The translations under genes and the position numbers were made by a program. From Myxococcales bacterium (lineage in GTDB: Bacteria > Myxococcota > Polyangia > Fen-1088), in contig PMBY01000289.1 of NCBI GenBank assembly GCA_003153875.1, forward strand, positions 1 through 7,072: a stretch of 7,072 nt of DNA, in the 5' to 3' direction. Of this stretch, positions 1-6,436 are shown piece by piece. Under the pieces are notes generated by a model. It was not told where the DNA came from. It was given only the letters and a program-made list of their open reading frames with translations, and ran no database searches. Numbering within the stretch: position 1 is the stretch's first letter; each line of letters begins with the position of its first letter.

Positions 1-77
1 CCGATGAGACGCGTGATGCGATACGCGCCTTCGAGCATGGTGCCCACGCGCGCGTCGATTTGAGGCATAGCCGGCAC
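1..77 (-). CDS. Serine/threonine protein kinase, N-terminal fragment (runs off left edge)
   Basis: Only the first 25 codons lie in the window. They read VPAMPQIDARVGTMLEGAY followed by RITRLIG, the lead-in to the glycine-rich ATP loop of a Hanks-type kinase. The same segment of the complete kinase at 3674-5281 is nearly identical (VGSVLEGAYRITRLIG), so identification rests on that paralogue; the catalytic part is not visible. I chose GTG at 77 because an AGG lies 6 nt upstream (84-86) and because it aligns with the GTG of the paralogue. ATG at 68 is the alternative, about 15 nt from that AGG. An in-frame TAG at 90-92 limits the start upstream. The gene follows the lipoprotein gene on the same strand after 151 bp and may open a second copy of the cassette. 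Confidence 0.82.
   Translation of the reverse strand, partial: MPAMPQIDARVGTMLEGAYRITRLI
10..37. repeat. Direct repeat copy A: 5' end of the duplicated kinase genes
   Basis: These 28 bases are identical to 5214-5241, in the same orientation, inside the N-terminal coding regions of the two kinase genes. Over 1-37 versus 5205-5241 the match is 35 of 37. It encodes LEGAYRITR. Identity at the DNA level, not only the protein level, suggests a fairly recent duplication or gene conversion. Confidence 0.85.
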
Positions 78-228
78 GACAGGCCTATCCTATCACGCGA
101 ACCCGCGAAGCGTGCTCAGGTACCCAGGCGCTCGGAAAGGTACTCCCCGAAGGCCTAAGCGCGATTGAAGACGGGCGTGTTGTTGAGCAGGACGAGGCCA
201 AGCGACGGATGGCCAAGTGGCTGGGCTC
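78..228. other. Intergenic region upstream of the left-edge kinase
   Basis: This 151-bp gap separates the lipoprotein stop from the left kinase start. It holds a weak ribosome-binding AGG (84-86) and a 14-nt block at 91-104 that matches the leader of the other kinase (5295-5308) with one mismatch. No hairpin followed by a T run is visible, so transcription from the lipoprotein gene may continue into the kinase. No convincing -35/-10 pair was found. On the minus strand one frame is open from 228 to 116 except for a single TAG at 155-157. It reads like GC-rich coding sequence and ends AFGEYLSERLGT, so it may be a decayed gene tail (see findings). Confidence 0.5.
91..104. repeat. Conserved leader block shared by both kinase genes, copy A
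   Basis: TATCACGCGAACCC here matches TACCACGCGAACCC at 5295-5308 (13 of 14). Both lie just upstream of the ribosome-binding region of a kinase gene. This shows that the duplication extends beyond the coding sequence. It could also be a shared regulatory element; nothing seen here separates the two. Confidence 0.55.
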
Positions 229-2706
229 CTAGAAATCCAGCCCGCCAGCGGGAATCGAACAGTTGTTGCCCCATGTTCCCCCCCAAAAGATAACGGCCTT
301 GGCGTCGGGGCCGGCGCTCACGTCGATCACATTGTAGCCGGCTGTCTTGGGCGTGGGGATCGGAAAGCCCCCGCAACCCAAGGGACCACCATTGATCGTG
401 ATTGTCCGGTCGCCACTTATGTTCCCGCAACCCCAATTCGTGATGGTATCGCAGGTGACATAGCAGATTCCGCTGGTTGAGCCGATCGGCCCCGGGTGGC
501 CGGCGTTCACCGCATTGCCCGACCACACGGTACAACTCCGCGGCGCTATCGACGAGGAACCCGAATTGGCCGAGCTACACACCCCGCCAGCGTTCCAGGC
601 AGCCACCTCGTAGTAGTAGGTTGTCCCGTTGGTCACGGCCGAGTCGACGTAGGGACTGGCAGTCACTGTGCCAAGCGATGCGAACGGTCCGCCGGAGCTG
701 GTCGCGCGCTTGACTTCGTAGGATGTCGGACTGCCTGTCGAGGCAGTCCATGACACCGTCACCCGACTTATTCCCGCTGTGGCGTTGACACCGGTTGGTA
801 CTGTCGGGGGAACACAAGGAGTTCCGTGCAAGGTTGCGCTGCCAGAAACTGTTCCGTCACCGACCGTCACGGTTGCGGTTGCGTTCCCAGCAACGGTGGG
901 CGCGAAGTGGACGGCGAACACGCAGGTCTTGCCAGGGGCCAGGGCGGCGGAGCAGCCGTTGCCCGCGACCACGAAGCCATTGCCCGGCGATGATACGGTC
1001 AGTGCACCTGTGGCTGACCCGCCGCCGTTGGTGACGGTGAAACTCGCGTCGGCGCTAGCCGTGTTGATCGGTATGGACAGAAAATCGTACGACGAGGGGG
1101 CTACAGTCAACGCACCCGCGGCCAAACCGACGCCCGAAAGCTGGATAGAGCCAGGGTTTGCGCTAGCGCCAGTCACGGTGAGGAGCGCACTCAATAACCC
1201 AGCCGAAGTCGGGTGCAGGGACACAACCACGCTGCAGCTCGCGTTCACATCAAGCGAAATGCCAGTGCAGGTGTCGCTACCCTTCACAAACTCCGGGTCG
1301 CTGATGGCCACGGCGAGCGTGCCCGAGGCGGCGGTTCCAGTATTCTTCACGGCAAAGTTCTGGGGCGTGCCGGTGCTGCCGATTACCACTGAACCCAGGT
1401 TGGCCGTGCCAGTGACGGTGAGGGTGTTGGGTCCGACCGAGAGGCAGGTCAGGGCCGCGGTGACCGCAGTGGCGGCTCCGCTAAGGTCCGCCACGTTCAG
1501 AATCGCGTTCTTGGTCCCGACGCTCGTCGGTTTGCACACAACCTGCAACGAACAACCAGTGATCCCCGCCAGGGGCGCAAGGCAACCCGAAACGGTGATC
1601 GCGAACTGGTCCGCGTTGCTGCCAGTCAGGCTCGCCGAGATCTGGCCCGTCGACAGGCCACCGGAGTTGGCGACGCCGAAAGTCACCGCTGCGCTCTGGG
1701 TCCCGCTCTGGGTCTGGAAGGTCGCAGAGGGCGGGGTGATCACCAGCTTGGCGGTGTCAAGGACGGTGGCTGTAACCATGGCGGTCTTGGCCTGCCCAGA
1801 GGCACTGCACACCACCGAGTCGCTCTTCGAACCTGGCGAGGTCGCCTTGAAGGTGAAGCCCACCGTGCAAGAAGTGCCAGCGGCCAGGGCGGCCGGGCAG
1901 ACCTTGGCGGGGTCAGCCGTCAGATCCACGCCGTTCACCGTGCAGAAGAGGTTGGTGACAGAAAACGTGGCCGTGACGGTGACCGCCCCAATAACGGAGG
2001 TGTTCGTCGCTACCTTGTCGCCCAGGTTGACACCGACCATGTTGAAACTGCCCTGGGCCACGCCACTGCCGCTCAGGCTGACCGCCAGTGTGCTGGAAAT
2101 CGACAAGACTCCGCTCGCCGGCCCGGTCGCCGTCGGTTGGAAGACCACCGAGATGCTACAGCTTCCCACCGCCGGCACAGAGGCGCAGGTATCAGTGAGG
2201 CGGAACGCACTCGAACCGGTGATGCTCGGGATGATTGCGACCGGCTTGGACCCTGAGTTGGTCACGGTGACGACCTGTGTGGCGCTGGTCGCGCCGACGT
2301 CAACACTCCCGAAGGTCAGAGTAACCTTGTCAATCGACAGTACGCCCAAGAGTGTGCCAGCGTCTGCGGCGCCTGTGCTCCCACCGCTGGAACCGGCGCT
2401 GTCTCCCGTGGGGCTGGTCGTGATGCCACCGACGCCGCCGATTCCGCCTGCACCACTGGTTCCACCTGCGGCCCCGGCCCCGCCCGTCCCGGCTGGCAGA
2501 GCGTCGCCTCCGGTAGGGATGGGAGCATCAGCTGGAACTGCGGCGAAGCCGTCACTACCGGATGTGGCAGCGTCTGCCGCGGCGGGGTTCTCGACAGCTC
2601 CGTCGGGAGCCAGCGGCGCCAAGGCCCGCAGTTGGCCAGCGTCGAAGGAACAGCCCGCAGCCAGCGCGGCGATCACGCAGACACCAGTCGATGAGAACGC
2701 CTTCAC
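229..2706 (-). CDS. Large secreted lipoprotein with five Ig-like choice-of-anchor repeats and an FN3 domain
   Basis: The product is 825 aa. The N-terminus MKAFSSTGVCVIAALAAGC is a lipoprotein signal, with Cys19 as the lipidated residue and Ser after it, which suits outer-membrane sorting. Residues 20 to about 118 are a Gly/Ala/Ser-rich linker. Five Ig-like beta-sandwich repeats of the ASPM-SPD-2-Hydin/choice-of-anchor-D type follow (about 123-217, 220-316, 320-423, 426-530 and 531-630), each with a GSVxxG...VTNxG...C...C...F.PT...G pattern. A fibronectin type III domain (about 635-723) comes next, then a Gly/aromatic-rich C-terminal domain with six cysteines (725-825) that I do not recognise. 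No catalytic motif is seen; a stalk, adhesin or ligand-binding role is inference. I chose GTG at 2706 over TTG at 2712 because GAGG lies 8 nt upstream and it gives a cleaner signal peptide. It starts 2 nt after the TPR/PEGA gene. Confidence 0.85.
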   Translation of the reverse strand: MKAFSSTGVCVIAALAAGCSFDAGQLRALAPLAPDGAVENPAAADAATSGSDGFAAVPADAPIPTGGDALPAGTGGAGAAGGTSGAGGIGGVGGITTSPTGDSAGSSGGSTGAADAGTLLGVLSIDKVTLTFGSVDVGATSATQVVTVTNSGSKPVAIIPSITGSSAFRLTDTCASVPAVGSCSISVVFQPTATGPASGVLSISSTLAVSLSGSGVAQGSFNMVGVNLGDKVATNTSVIGAVTVTATFSVTNLFCTVNGVDLTADPAKVCPAALAAGTSCTVGFTFKATSPGSKSDSVVCSASGQAKTAMVTATVLDTAKLVITPPSATFQTQSGTQSAAVTFGVANSGGLSTGQISASLTGSNADQFAITVSGCLAPLAGITGCSLQVVCKPTSVGTKNAILNVADLSGAATAVTAALTCLSVGPNTLTVTGTANLGSVVIGSTGTPQNFAVKNTGTAASGTLAVAISDPEFVKGSDTCTGISLDVNASCSVVVSLHPTSAGLLSALLTVTGASANPGSIQLSGVGLAAGALTVAPSSYDFLSIPINTASADASFTVTNGGGSATGALTVSSPGNGFVVAGNGCSAALAPGKTCVFAVHFAPTVAGNATATVTVGDGTVSGSATLHGTPCVPPTVPTGVNATAGISRVTVSWTASTGSPTSYEVKRATSSGGPFASLGTVTASPYVDSAVTNGTTYYYEVAAWNAGGVCSSANSGSSSIAPRSCTVWSGNAVNAGHPGPIGSTSGICYVTCDTITNWGCGNISGDRTITINGGPLGCGGFPIPTPKTAGYNVIDVSAGPDAKAVIFWGGTWGNNCSIPAGGLDF

Positions 2707-2708
2707 GG

Positions 2709-3671
2709 TCAATACCTCACGCTTGCCACAAAGCCAGTCGCGCCGCCCGCCATCGGCGCTGCACTTACGGGTTTGCCCTCGACGAAGAACAGTACGCCGG
2801 TGGTTACGGCAGCGGCGGCGGTCAGTCCCCAGAACACGTTGGCCGCGGTCTGGCGCGAGCTGACCGAATCGATGTCGCTCTGGGGGCAGCCAGGTCGAGC
2901 CAGGTTACCCGCGCCGCAGGAACCCCTCAGGCTGTCGAACTTCTCCTGCATCAAGACCCCGGCTGTGATCGCGCCTGCCGCCAGCAGCACCGTCGAGCCG
3001 GCTGCCACCCATGTCCATTTTCTGCCCAGCCACCAGCCCTGGCTGGCGTCGCCGGTCGGTGGCGCAGCCTGTACGTCGAAAGCCGGCGCAGGCTTGGGTG
3101 CCGGGGCGGGCAAGGCGCCCGCCAGAGGAAGCAGCCGCATAGTCACGGTGCCTGCCGAACCCGCCTGAACCTCCACATTCTCAATCGCGGGGGCCATGTT
3201 TGCGTGGCTGGCCGTGACCTGGTGTCGGCCGGGCGTGGCCCAGATCAGCTCAGGCAGCGGTGTCAGGCCCACGGGCTTGCCGTCAACGCTCACCTCTGCG
3301 CCCGGCGTTTCACAGTCGATGCGAATTTTTCCCAGCTTCTTCCGCAACTCAATTACCGACTTGTTGGCATCCGCAATCGTCTCGGGAGACGCATCGGTGG
3401 CCTCTGCCAAGAAGCGCTGGAACGCCTCTATCGCCTCAACCGGCCGGCTGAGATCGCGGTTGGCTTGGCCGATGTTGAACATCAACTTGGGGCTGGGAAA
3501 CGCAACGTAGGCAGCCTCAAACTTCTCCAGCGCGCCGGCCAGGTCGCCCTGGTGGTACAGCTTCGAACCCTGGCTCAGCAACTCCTGCGCCTGCGCCTTG
3601 GCCTGCGGGTCGGCAGTCAGCGGCGAGGCCTGCGCGAGAACTGTGAGAAGGACGAGGGAGGTTGCACACAT
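2709..3671 (-). CDS. TPR and PEGA domain envelope protein with two membrane segments
   Basis: The product is 320 aa. MCATSLVLLTVLAQASPLTA is a signal peptide. Two TPR-like helical hairpins follow (about 27-94: AQELLSQGSKLYHQGDLAGA..., then FNIGQANRDLSRPVEAIEAF). Residues 114-179 are a PEGA domain (GKIRIDCETPGAEVSVDGKPVG ... ATPGRHQV). A Pro/Ala linker leads to a membrane segment (about 220-240), a short loop with two cysteines (252 and 262), a second hydrophobic segment (about 277-296) and a tail ending FVASVRY. Proteins of this plan are common beside kinases in myxobacteria, where TPR and PEGA parts probably bind protein or envelope partners; the exact function is unknown. ATG at 3671 lies 2 nt after the kinase stop and 8 nt after GAGGAG. 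ATG at 3677, overlapping the kinase stop by 4 nt, is the alternative. Confidence 0.88.
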   Translation of the reverse strand: MCATSLVLLTVLAQASPLTADPQAKAQAQELLSQGSKLYHQGDLAGALEKFEAAYVAFPSPKLMFNIGQANRDLSRPVEAIEAFQRFLAEATDASPETIADANKSVIELRKKLGKIRIDCETPGAEVSVDGKPVGLTPLPELIWATPGRHQVTASHANMAPAIENVEVQAGSAGTVTMRLLPLAGALPAPAPKPAPAFDVQAAPPTGDASQGWWLGRKWTWVAAGSTVLLAAGAITAGVLMQEKFDSLRGSCGAGNLARPGCPQSDIDSVSSRQTAANVFWGLTAAAAVTTGVLFFVEGKPVSAAPMAGGATGFVASVRY

Positions 3672-3673
3672 GG

Positions 3674-5281
3674 TCATAGCTCCTCGATCAACGAGCGTTC
3701 TTGCGGTTTGGGGGCGCGGGGCGGCTTGCTCGCGGGCGGCGAAACGGGCTTCTTCGGTTGCTTGGCCTCAGGCAGAAGGTAGGCATCGTCCGCGAACGGA
3801 TCGTGCCACCGGTTGGCGCGGGCGTCGAAGGCAGGGTTGATCGCCTGCGCCTTCGATTGGTCGTACTCGCGCAGTATCTTGTCGACGTCGGAAGATTCGT
3901 CGGTTGGCGCCTTCACTGCAGGCAGCGATGCGGGCTGTGACCGCTTGGCAACGGGCGGCTTGGCTTCACCTGCGGGCGCGGGAGGTGGTGGCGCAGGCTC
4001 CGGTGTCGCGGCCGCCGCCGGTGGAGGCTCGGGGGCTGGCAAGGGCGTGATGGTCGGCGCCGACGCCGGCTTCGGGGTAGGCGGCGGAAATGTTCTCGGC
4101 GTGGCCACGGGTGCAGACGAAGGGCGCGTGTCAGCCCGCCGCGCGCCAACCAGCAAGTAGGCCCCGAGCAGCAGCAGCACGCCGACCGCCGCGATGATGG
4201 CATGAATCGGCCTGATCCGATTTCGCGGTGGCTGAATCGGGTCGTCGACGGTCCGCGCCGCATCCGCGTCGGGCTTGGGCACATCCCGCGGCGCTGGGGC
4301 GGTGGGCGGTCGTACAGGTGTCCCCGTGACCGGGGTTGTGCCGTACCCGATGGTCGCGCTGGCTGACGGCGCGGCTGACACGAGCACCGGCGCCGGTGTT
4401 GCATCCGCCGGCCGGCCAACCGCGGTGGCCTCAAGGGCACGTGAGAATTCGCGCATCGACGGGAACCGATCCGCGGGCCGCTTGCTCAGCGCCCGCCGCA
4501 ACACCGACTCGACAGCGGGCGGCAGGCCTGGCACCCGTGGCGCCAGCGGATGCGGGTCCAGGTTGATGATCTGGTAAAGAATCGCGGCCACGTCGTCAGC
4601 CACGAATGGACCGCGGCCCAGCAGCATCTCCCAGGCTATGCAGGCCAGCGCCCACTGGTCGGCATGGTGATCGATTTCTTCGACCGCGCCGGTGGCTTGT
4701 TCAGGCGACATGTAGTTGGGCGTGCCCATGACCGCCGACGCGTTGGTCAGCTGCGTGCGCGCCGCCTTCATCTTGGAAATGCCGAAGTCGAGCACCTTCG
4801 CGAAATCGGGCTCGCCGGGAATCTGCAGCAAGAACACGTTGCCGGGCTTGAGATCGCGGTGAACCACGCCTTGGTCGTGGGCAGCATTGAGCGCCGAGGC
4901 GACTTGCCTGACCACGTGGACCACCGCCTCGACGGGCATACGACCCACGCGGCGCAGGCGGTGGTCGAGATCCTCGCCCTCCAGATACTCCATTACCAGA
5001 TACGGCTCGCCAGATTCGGCCTGGCCGAAATCGATGACGTTCACCAGGTGGGGGTGGCCAAGGTGTGACGTGATCTCGGCCTCGCGATGGAAGCGCGCCA
5101 GCGCTTCGCGATTGGCGGCCAGATCGCGCGCCATCAGCTTGATAGCCACGCGCTTGTTGAGCCGAAGCTGGACCGCCTCGTACACTGCGCCCATGCCGCC
5201 CTCGCCGATCAGGCGCGTGATGCGATACGCGCCTTCGAGCACGCTGCCGACTAGCGCGTCCATGGAAGGCTCAGCAGGCAC
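3674..5281 (-). CDS. Transmembrane Hanks-type serine/threonine protein kinase
   Basis: The product is 535 aa. The cytoplasmic kinase domain spans about residues 17-285 and is complete: glycine loop GEGGMGAV (26-33), Lys48 in VAIK, helix-C Glu67, catalytic HRDLKPGN (Asp143), DFG (Asp165), activation segment GTPNYMSPEQ and DQWALACIAWE. It should be active, autophosphorylating on the activation loop as is usual in this family. A linker of about 70 residues leads to one membrane helix (about 359-379, AIIAAVGVLLLLGAYLLV). The outer part is Pro/Ala-rich (380-458) with a charged C-terminal segment. No PASTA or other known sensor domain is seen, so the sensor may be one of the two genes downstream. 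I chose GTG at 5281 because AGGAGG (5290-5295) lies 8 nt upstream; TTG 5287 is too close to it and ATG 5263 too far. Confidence 0.93.
   Translation of the reverse strand: MPAEPSMDALVGSVLEGAYRITRLIGEGGMGAVYEAVQLRLNKRVAIKLMARDLAANREALARFHREAEITSHLGHPHLVNVIDFGQAESGEPYLVMEYLEGEDLDHRLRRVGRMPVEAVVHVVRQVASALNAAHDQGVVHRDLKPGNVFLLQIPGEPDFAKVLDFGISKMKAARTQLTNASAVMGTPNYMSPEQATGAVEEIDHHADQWALACIAWEMLLGRGPFVADDVAAILYQIINLDPHPLAPRVPGLPPAVESVLRRALSKRPADRFPSMREFSRALEATAVGRPADATPAPVLVSAAPSASATIGYGTTPVTGTPVRPPTAPAPRDVPKPDADAARTVDDPIQPPRNRIRPIHAIIAAVGVLLLLGAYLLVGARRADTRPSSAPVATPRTFPPPTPKPASAPTITPLPAPEPPPAAAATPEPAPPPPAPAGEAKPPVAKRSQPASLPAVKAPTDESSDVDKILREYDQSKAQAINPAFDARANRWHDPFADDAYLLPEAKQPKKPVSPPASKPPRAPKPQERSLIEEL
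5214..5241. repeat. Direct repeat copy B: 5' end of the duplicated kinase genes
   Basis: Identical over 28 bases to 10-37, at the corresponding position of the paralogous kinase gene. Similarity falls off in the first dozen or so codons, which differ in both sequence and length. Confidence 0.85.
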
Positions 5282-5289
5282 GAGCAATT

Positions 5290-5295
5290 CCTCCT
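5290..5295 (-). promoter_or_regulatory. Shine-Dalgarno AGGAGG of the kinase gene
   Basis: On the minus strand AGGAGG is followed by 8 nt (AATTGCTC) and GTG at 5281. This perfect site decides the start: TTG at 5287 would leave only 2 nt, and ATG at 5263 would leave 26. Confidence 0.75.
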
Positions 5296-5308
5296 ACCAC
5301 GCGAACCC
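5295..5308. repeat. Conserved leader block shared by both kinase genes, copy B
   Basis: TACCACGCGAACCC matches 91-104 with one mismatch and lies directly upstream of the AGGAGG of the kinase gene. On this copy only, AACCC at 5304-5308 can pair with GGGTT at 5314-5318 across a 5-nt loop. The left copy lacks that partner, so a conserved hairpin is unlikely. Confidence 0.5.
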
Positions 5309-5411
5309 ACAAAGGGTTTCCATGCTCGCCAGAGTGAGTTCCAGTGTAGTCACGCGCGACAGCTCGTTCTAAGCAACCCTGCGACGTCATAGCCGCACAG
5401 CAGACACTGAC

Positions 5412-5440
5412 AGCGTAGACCCCAGCCCAATTCGCGTCAA
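5412..5440 (-). promoter_or_regulatory. Candidate sigma-70-type promoter for the kinase operon
   Basis: On the minus strand TTGACG (5440-5435) is followed after 17 nt by TACGCT (5417-5412). The -35 matches five of six consensus bases. The -10 matches only three but keeps the TA...T positions. Transcription would start near 5405, giving a leader of about 125 nt before GTG 5281. It lies in the 170-bp gap after the PIN gene, where a promoter for the operon is expected. The call rests on consensus matching only. Confidence 0.35.
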
Positions 5441-5451
5441 ACGACCTCTGA

Positions 5452-5907
5452 TCAGAACGATGCTGGAACCACCTCGAACGCCCCGAGGGCCAATGCGGCG
5501 GCGTGCAACTGGCGGTCATACGTGACCAGGGCGCGAGCATCCGCAAGGGCGGCTGTGGCCAGGTGCAAGCTATCCGCCGCGCGCAGGGGCGCGTGACGCC
5601 CCAGCGTCAGGAGCAAGCGCTCGGCCTCGCGATGGGTGGCTGAGGTCAGGTCGAGCAGGCGATACTCGCCGGCGCGCACGTCGCGGAGAAGCTGCTGATA
5701 GATGCGGCGGCCGGCGGCAGCGTCGACCTGCCCTTCACGCATGCGGCGAGCGAGAGCCGAGGTCAGCTCAGTCAACGCCAGCTCCGAGATTAGAAGGTCG
5801 CGCCGGCCGGTCAAGGCCGCGTCGAGAGCGTCGCTGTCTGGCTCCTGGACGTAGATCTTGGCGAGCGCGCTGGTGTCCAGGTACAGCGGGCTAGCTTCGA
5901 TCTGCAC
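5452..5907 (-). CDS. PIN-domain ribonuclease toxin, VapC-like
   Basis: The 151-aa protein is a single PIN domain of usual length. The acidic active-site residues are visible: Asp11 (LYLDTSALAK), Glu47 (ALTELTSAL), Asp112 (RAADSLHLATA) and Asp131 (VTYDRQLHAAA), which in this family hold Mg2+ for RNA cleavage. The expected role is cleavage of RNA (tRNA or rRNA in studied VapCs) when the antitoxin is lost; the target cannot be read from sequence. It starts at GTG 5907, overlapping the antitoxin 3' end by 17 nt, with GAGGA 5 nt upstream and no other ATG/GTG start before the first active-site Asp. The overlap points to translational coupling. All active-site residues are present, so the toxin looks intact. 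Confidence 0.9.
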   Translation of the reverse strand: MQIEASPLYLDTSALAKIYVQEPDSDALDAALTGRRDLLISELALTELTSALARRMREGQVDAAAGRRIYQQLLRDVRAGEYRLLDLTSATHREAERLLLTLGRHAPLRAADSLHLATAALADARALVTYDRQLHAAALALGAFEVVPASF

Positions 5908-6127
5908 GGTCTTCCTCTATTGCAGTCGACAGGGATGCTCCGGCCTGGCCGATGGCCGCCCGGAAGCGCCGGTGACTGCGAAAGGTGCTGGGTGTTTCAT
6001 CGCGCAGGGGCACCAGGCGCGCGACGGGCCGGCCGTGCTCGGTCAGTACGATTTCCCTGCCCTTGCGCACCTCCGCTACCAGCGAGGAGAGCCCCTGACG
6101 CGCTTCGCGAATGCCCGCAGTCTTCAT
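5891..6127 (-). CDS. Phd/YefM-family antitoxin
   Basis: The 78-aa protein has the Phd/YefM N-terminal pattern MKTAGIREARQGLSSLVAEVRKG followed by VLTEHGRPVARLVPL, the DNA-binding and dimerisation half of the family (about 1-42). The charged C-terminal part (43-78, ending AIEEDRADRS) should be the flexible region that binds and blocks the PIN toxin encoded next. Phd antitoxins paired with PIN toxins are a well-known combination. Like its family, it is expected to repress its own promoter; the perfect palindrome at 6135-6160 is its likely site. ATG at 6127 has only a weak GAG upstream and no real Shine-Dalgarno sequence. Confidence 0.88.
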   Translation of the reverse strand: MKTAGIREARQGLSSLVAEVRKGREIVLTEHGRPVARLVPLRDETPSTFRSHRRFRAAIGQAGASLSTAIEEDRADRS

Positions 6128-6134
6128 GACGTCT

Positions 6135-6160
6135 CAATTGTGCTACAGGTAGCACAATTG
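6135..6160. promoter_or_regulatory. Perfect 26-bp palindromic operator of the phd/PIN module
   Basis: CAATTGTGCTAC (6135-6146), spacer AG, GTAGCACAATTG (6149-6160): the two 12-base arms are exact inverted complements. The site ends 7 bp before the antitoxin ATG, is AT-rich against a GC-rich background and overlaps the predicted -10. It therefore fits autorepression by a Phd dimer or the toxin-antitoxin complex. Each arm carries CAATTG, itself a palindrome, with starts 20 bp apart (about two helical turns). There is no T run and the spacer is only 2 nt, which argues against a terminator. Confidence 0.8.
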
Positions 6161-6165
6161 GGCAA
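6137..6165 (-). promoter_or_regulatory. Candidate promoter of the phd/PIN module
   Basis: On the minus strand TTGCCC (6165-6160) is followed after 17 nt by CACAAT (6142-6137); each matches four of six consensus bases. Transcription would begin about 3 nt before or at the ATG (6127), which suits the lack of a ribosome-binding site. The palindrome covers the spacer and the -10, so bound repressor would block RNA polymerase. Confidence 0.4.
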
Positions 6166-6205
6166 GGGGTCTTCGTGCAGCGGGTCGAGAAGGGCGCAAG
6201 GCCCG

Positions 6206-6436
6206 TCACAGCAGGGCGCGCAGTTCGTCCACGTCCAGCCTCACCGCCTTCAGGATGGATCGCAGCGTGCCCAACGGAAGCGTTTGGCCCTTGTGGACCG
6301 GAACCACCGCGACCCGCGTGGGATCGTCCCGGTGAACCACCATGACGTGGCTGCCCTTGCCGTGGACTTCGACGAACCCGGCCCGGCCGAGAGCGCGCAC
6401 CAAGCGCGCACCACCGACCTGGGGATAGTGGCTCAC
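6206..6436 (-). CDS. hicA: HicA-family mRNA interferase toxin
   Basis: The 76-aa protein has the HicA double-stranded RNA-binding-like fold pattern: [22 protein letters not shown], then [21 protein letters not shown]. His30 in KGSH is the conserved catalytic histidine, and PLGTLRSIL is the typical C-terminal signature. HicA toxins cut mRNA independently of the ribosome. It starts at GTG 6436, overlapping the hicB stop in a GTGA junction, with AGGG about 10 nt upstream. The N-terminus ([13 protein letters not shown]) is a few residues longer than the shortest HicA proteins. It appears intact. Confidence 0.9.
   Translation of the reverse strand: MSHYPQVGGARLVRALGRAGFVEVHGKGSHVMVVHRDDPTRVAVVPVHKGQTLPLGTLRSILKAVRLDVDELRALL

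Noticed and set aside
779..2863. Long plus-strand open frame of 694 codons opposite the lipoprotein gene
   Set aside because: It is the antisense shadow of a GC3-rich, Ala/Val/Thr-rich repeat gene. It has no recognisable domain and a low-complexity Pro/Val/Ala composition, and the minus-strand frame has a signal peptide, domains and good start signals.
2562..3782. Plus-strand open frame of 406 codons opposite the TPR/PEGA gene
   Set aside because: Arg/Gly/His-rich composition without domains, spanning two real minus-strand genes; a typical high-GC shadow frame.
6135..6160. The palindrome as an intrinsic terminator or a recombination site
   Set aside because: There is no T run and only a 2-nt spacer, no recombinase gene lies nearby, and its position against an antitoxin ATG fits an operator far better.
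6192..6204. GGGC-GCAAG-GCCC hairpin just after the hicA stop as a terminator
   Set aside because: The stem has only four pairs and no T run follows on the minus strand.
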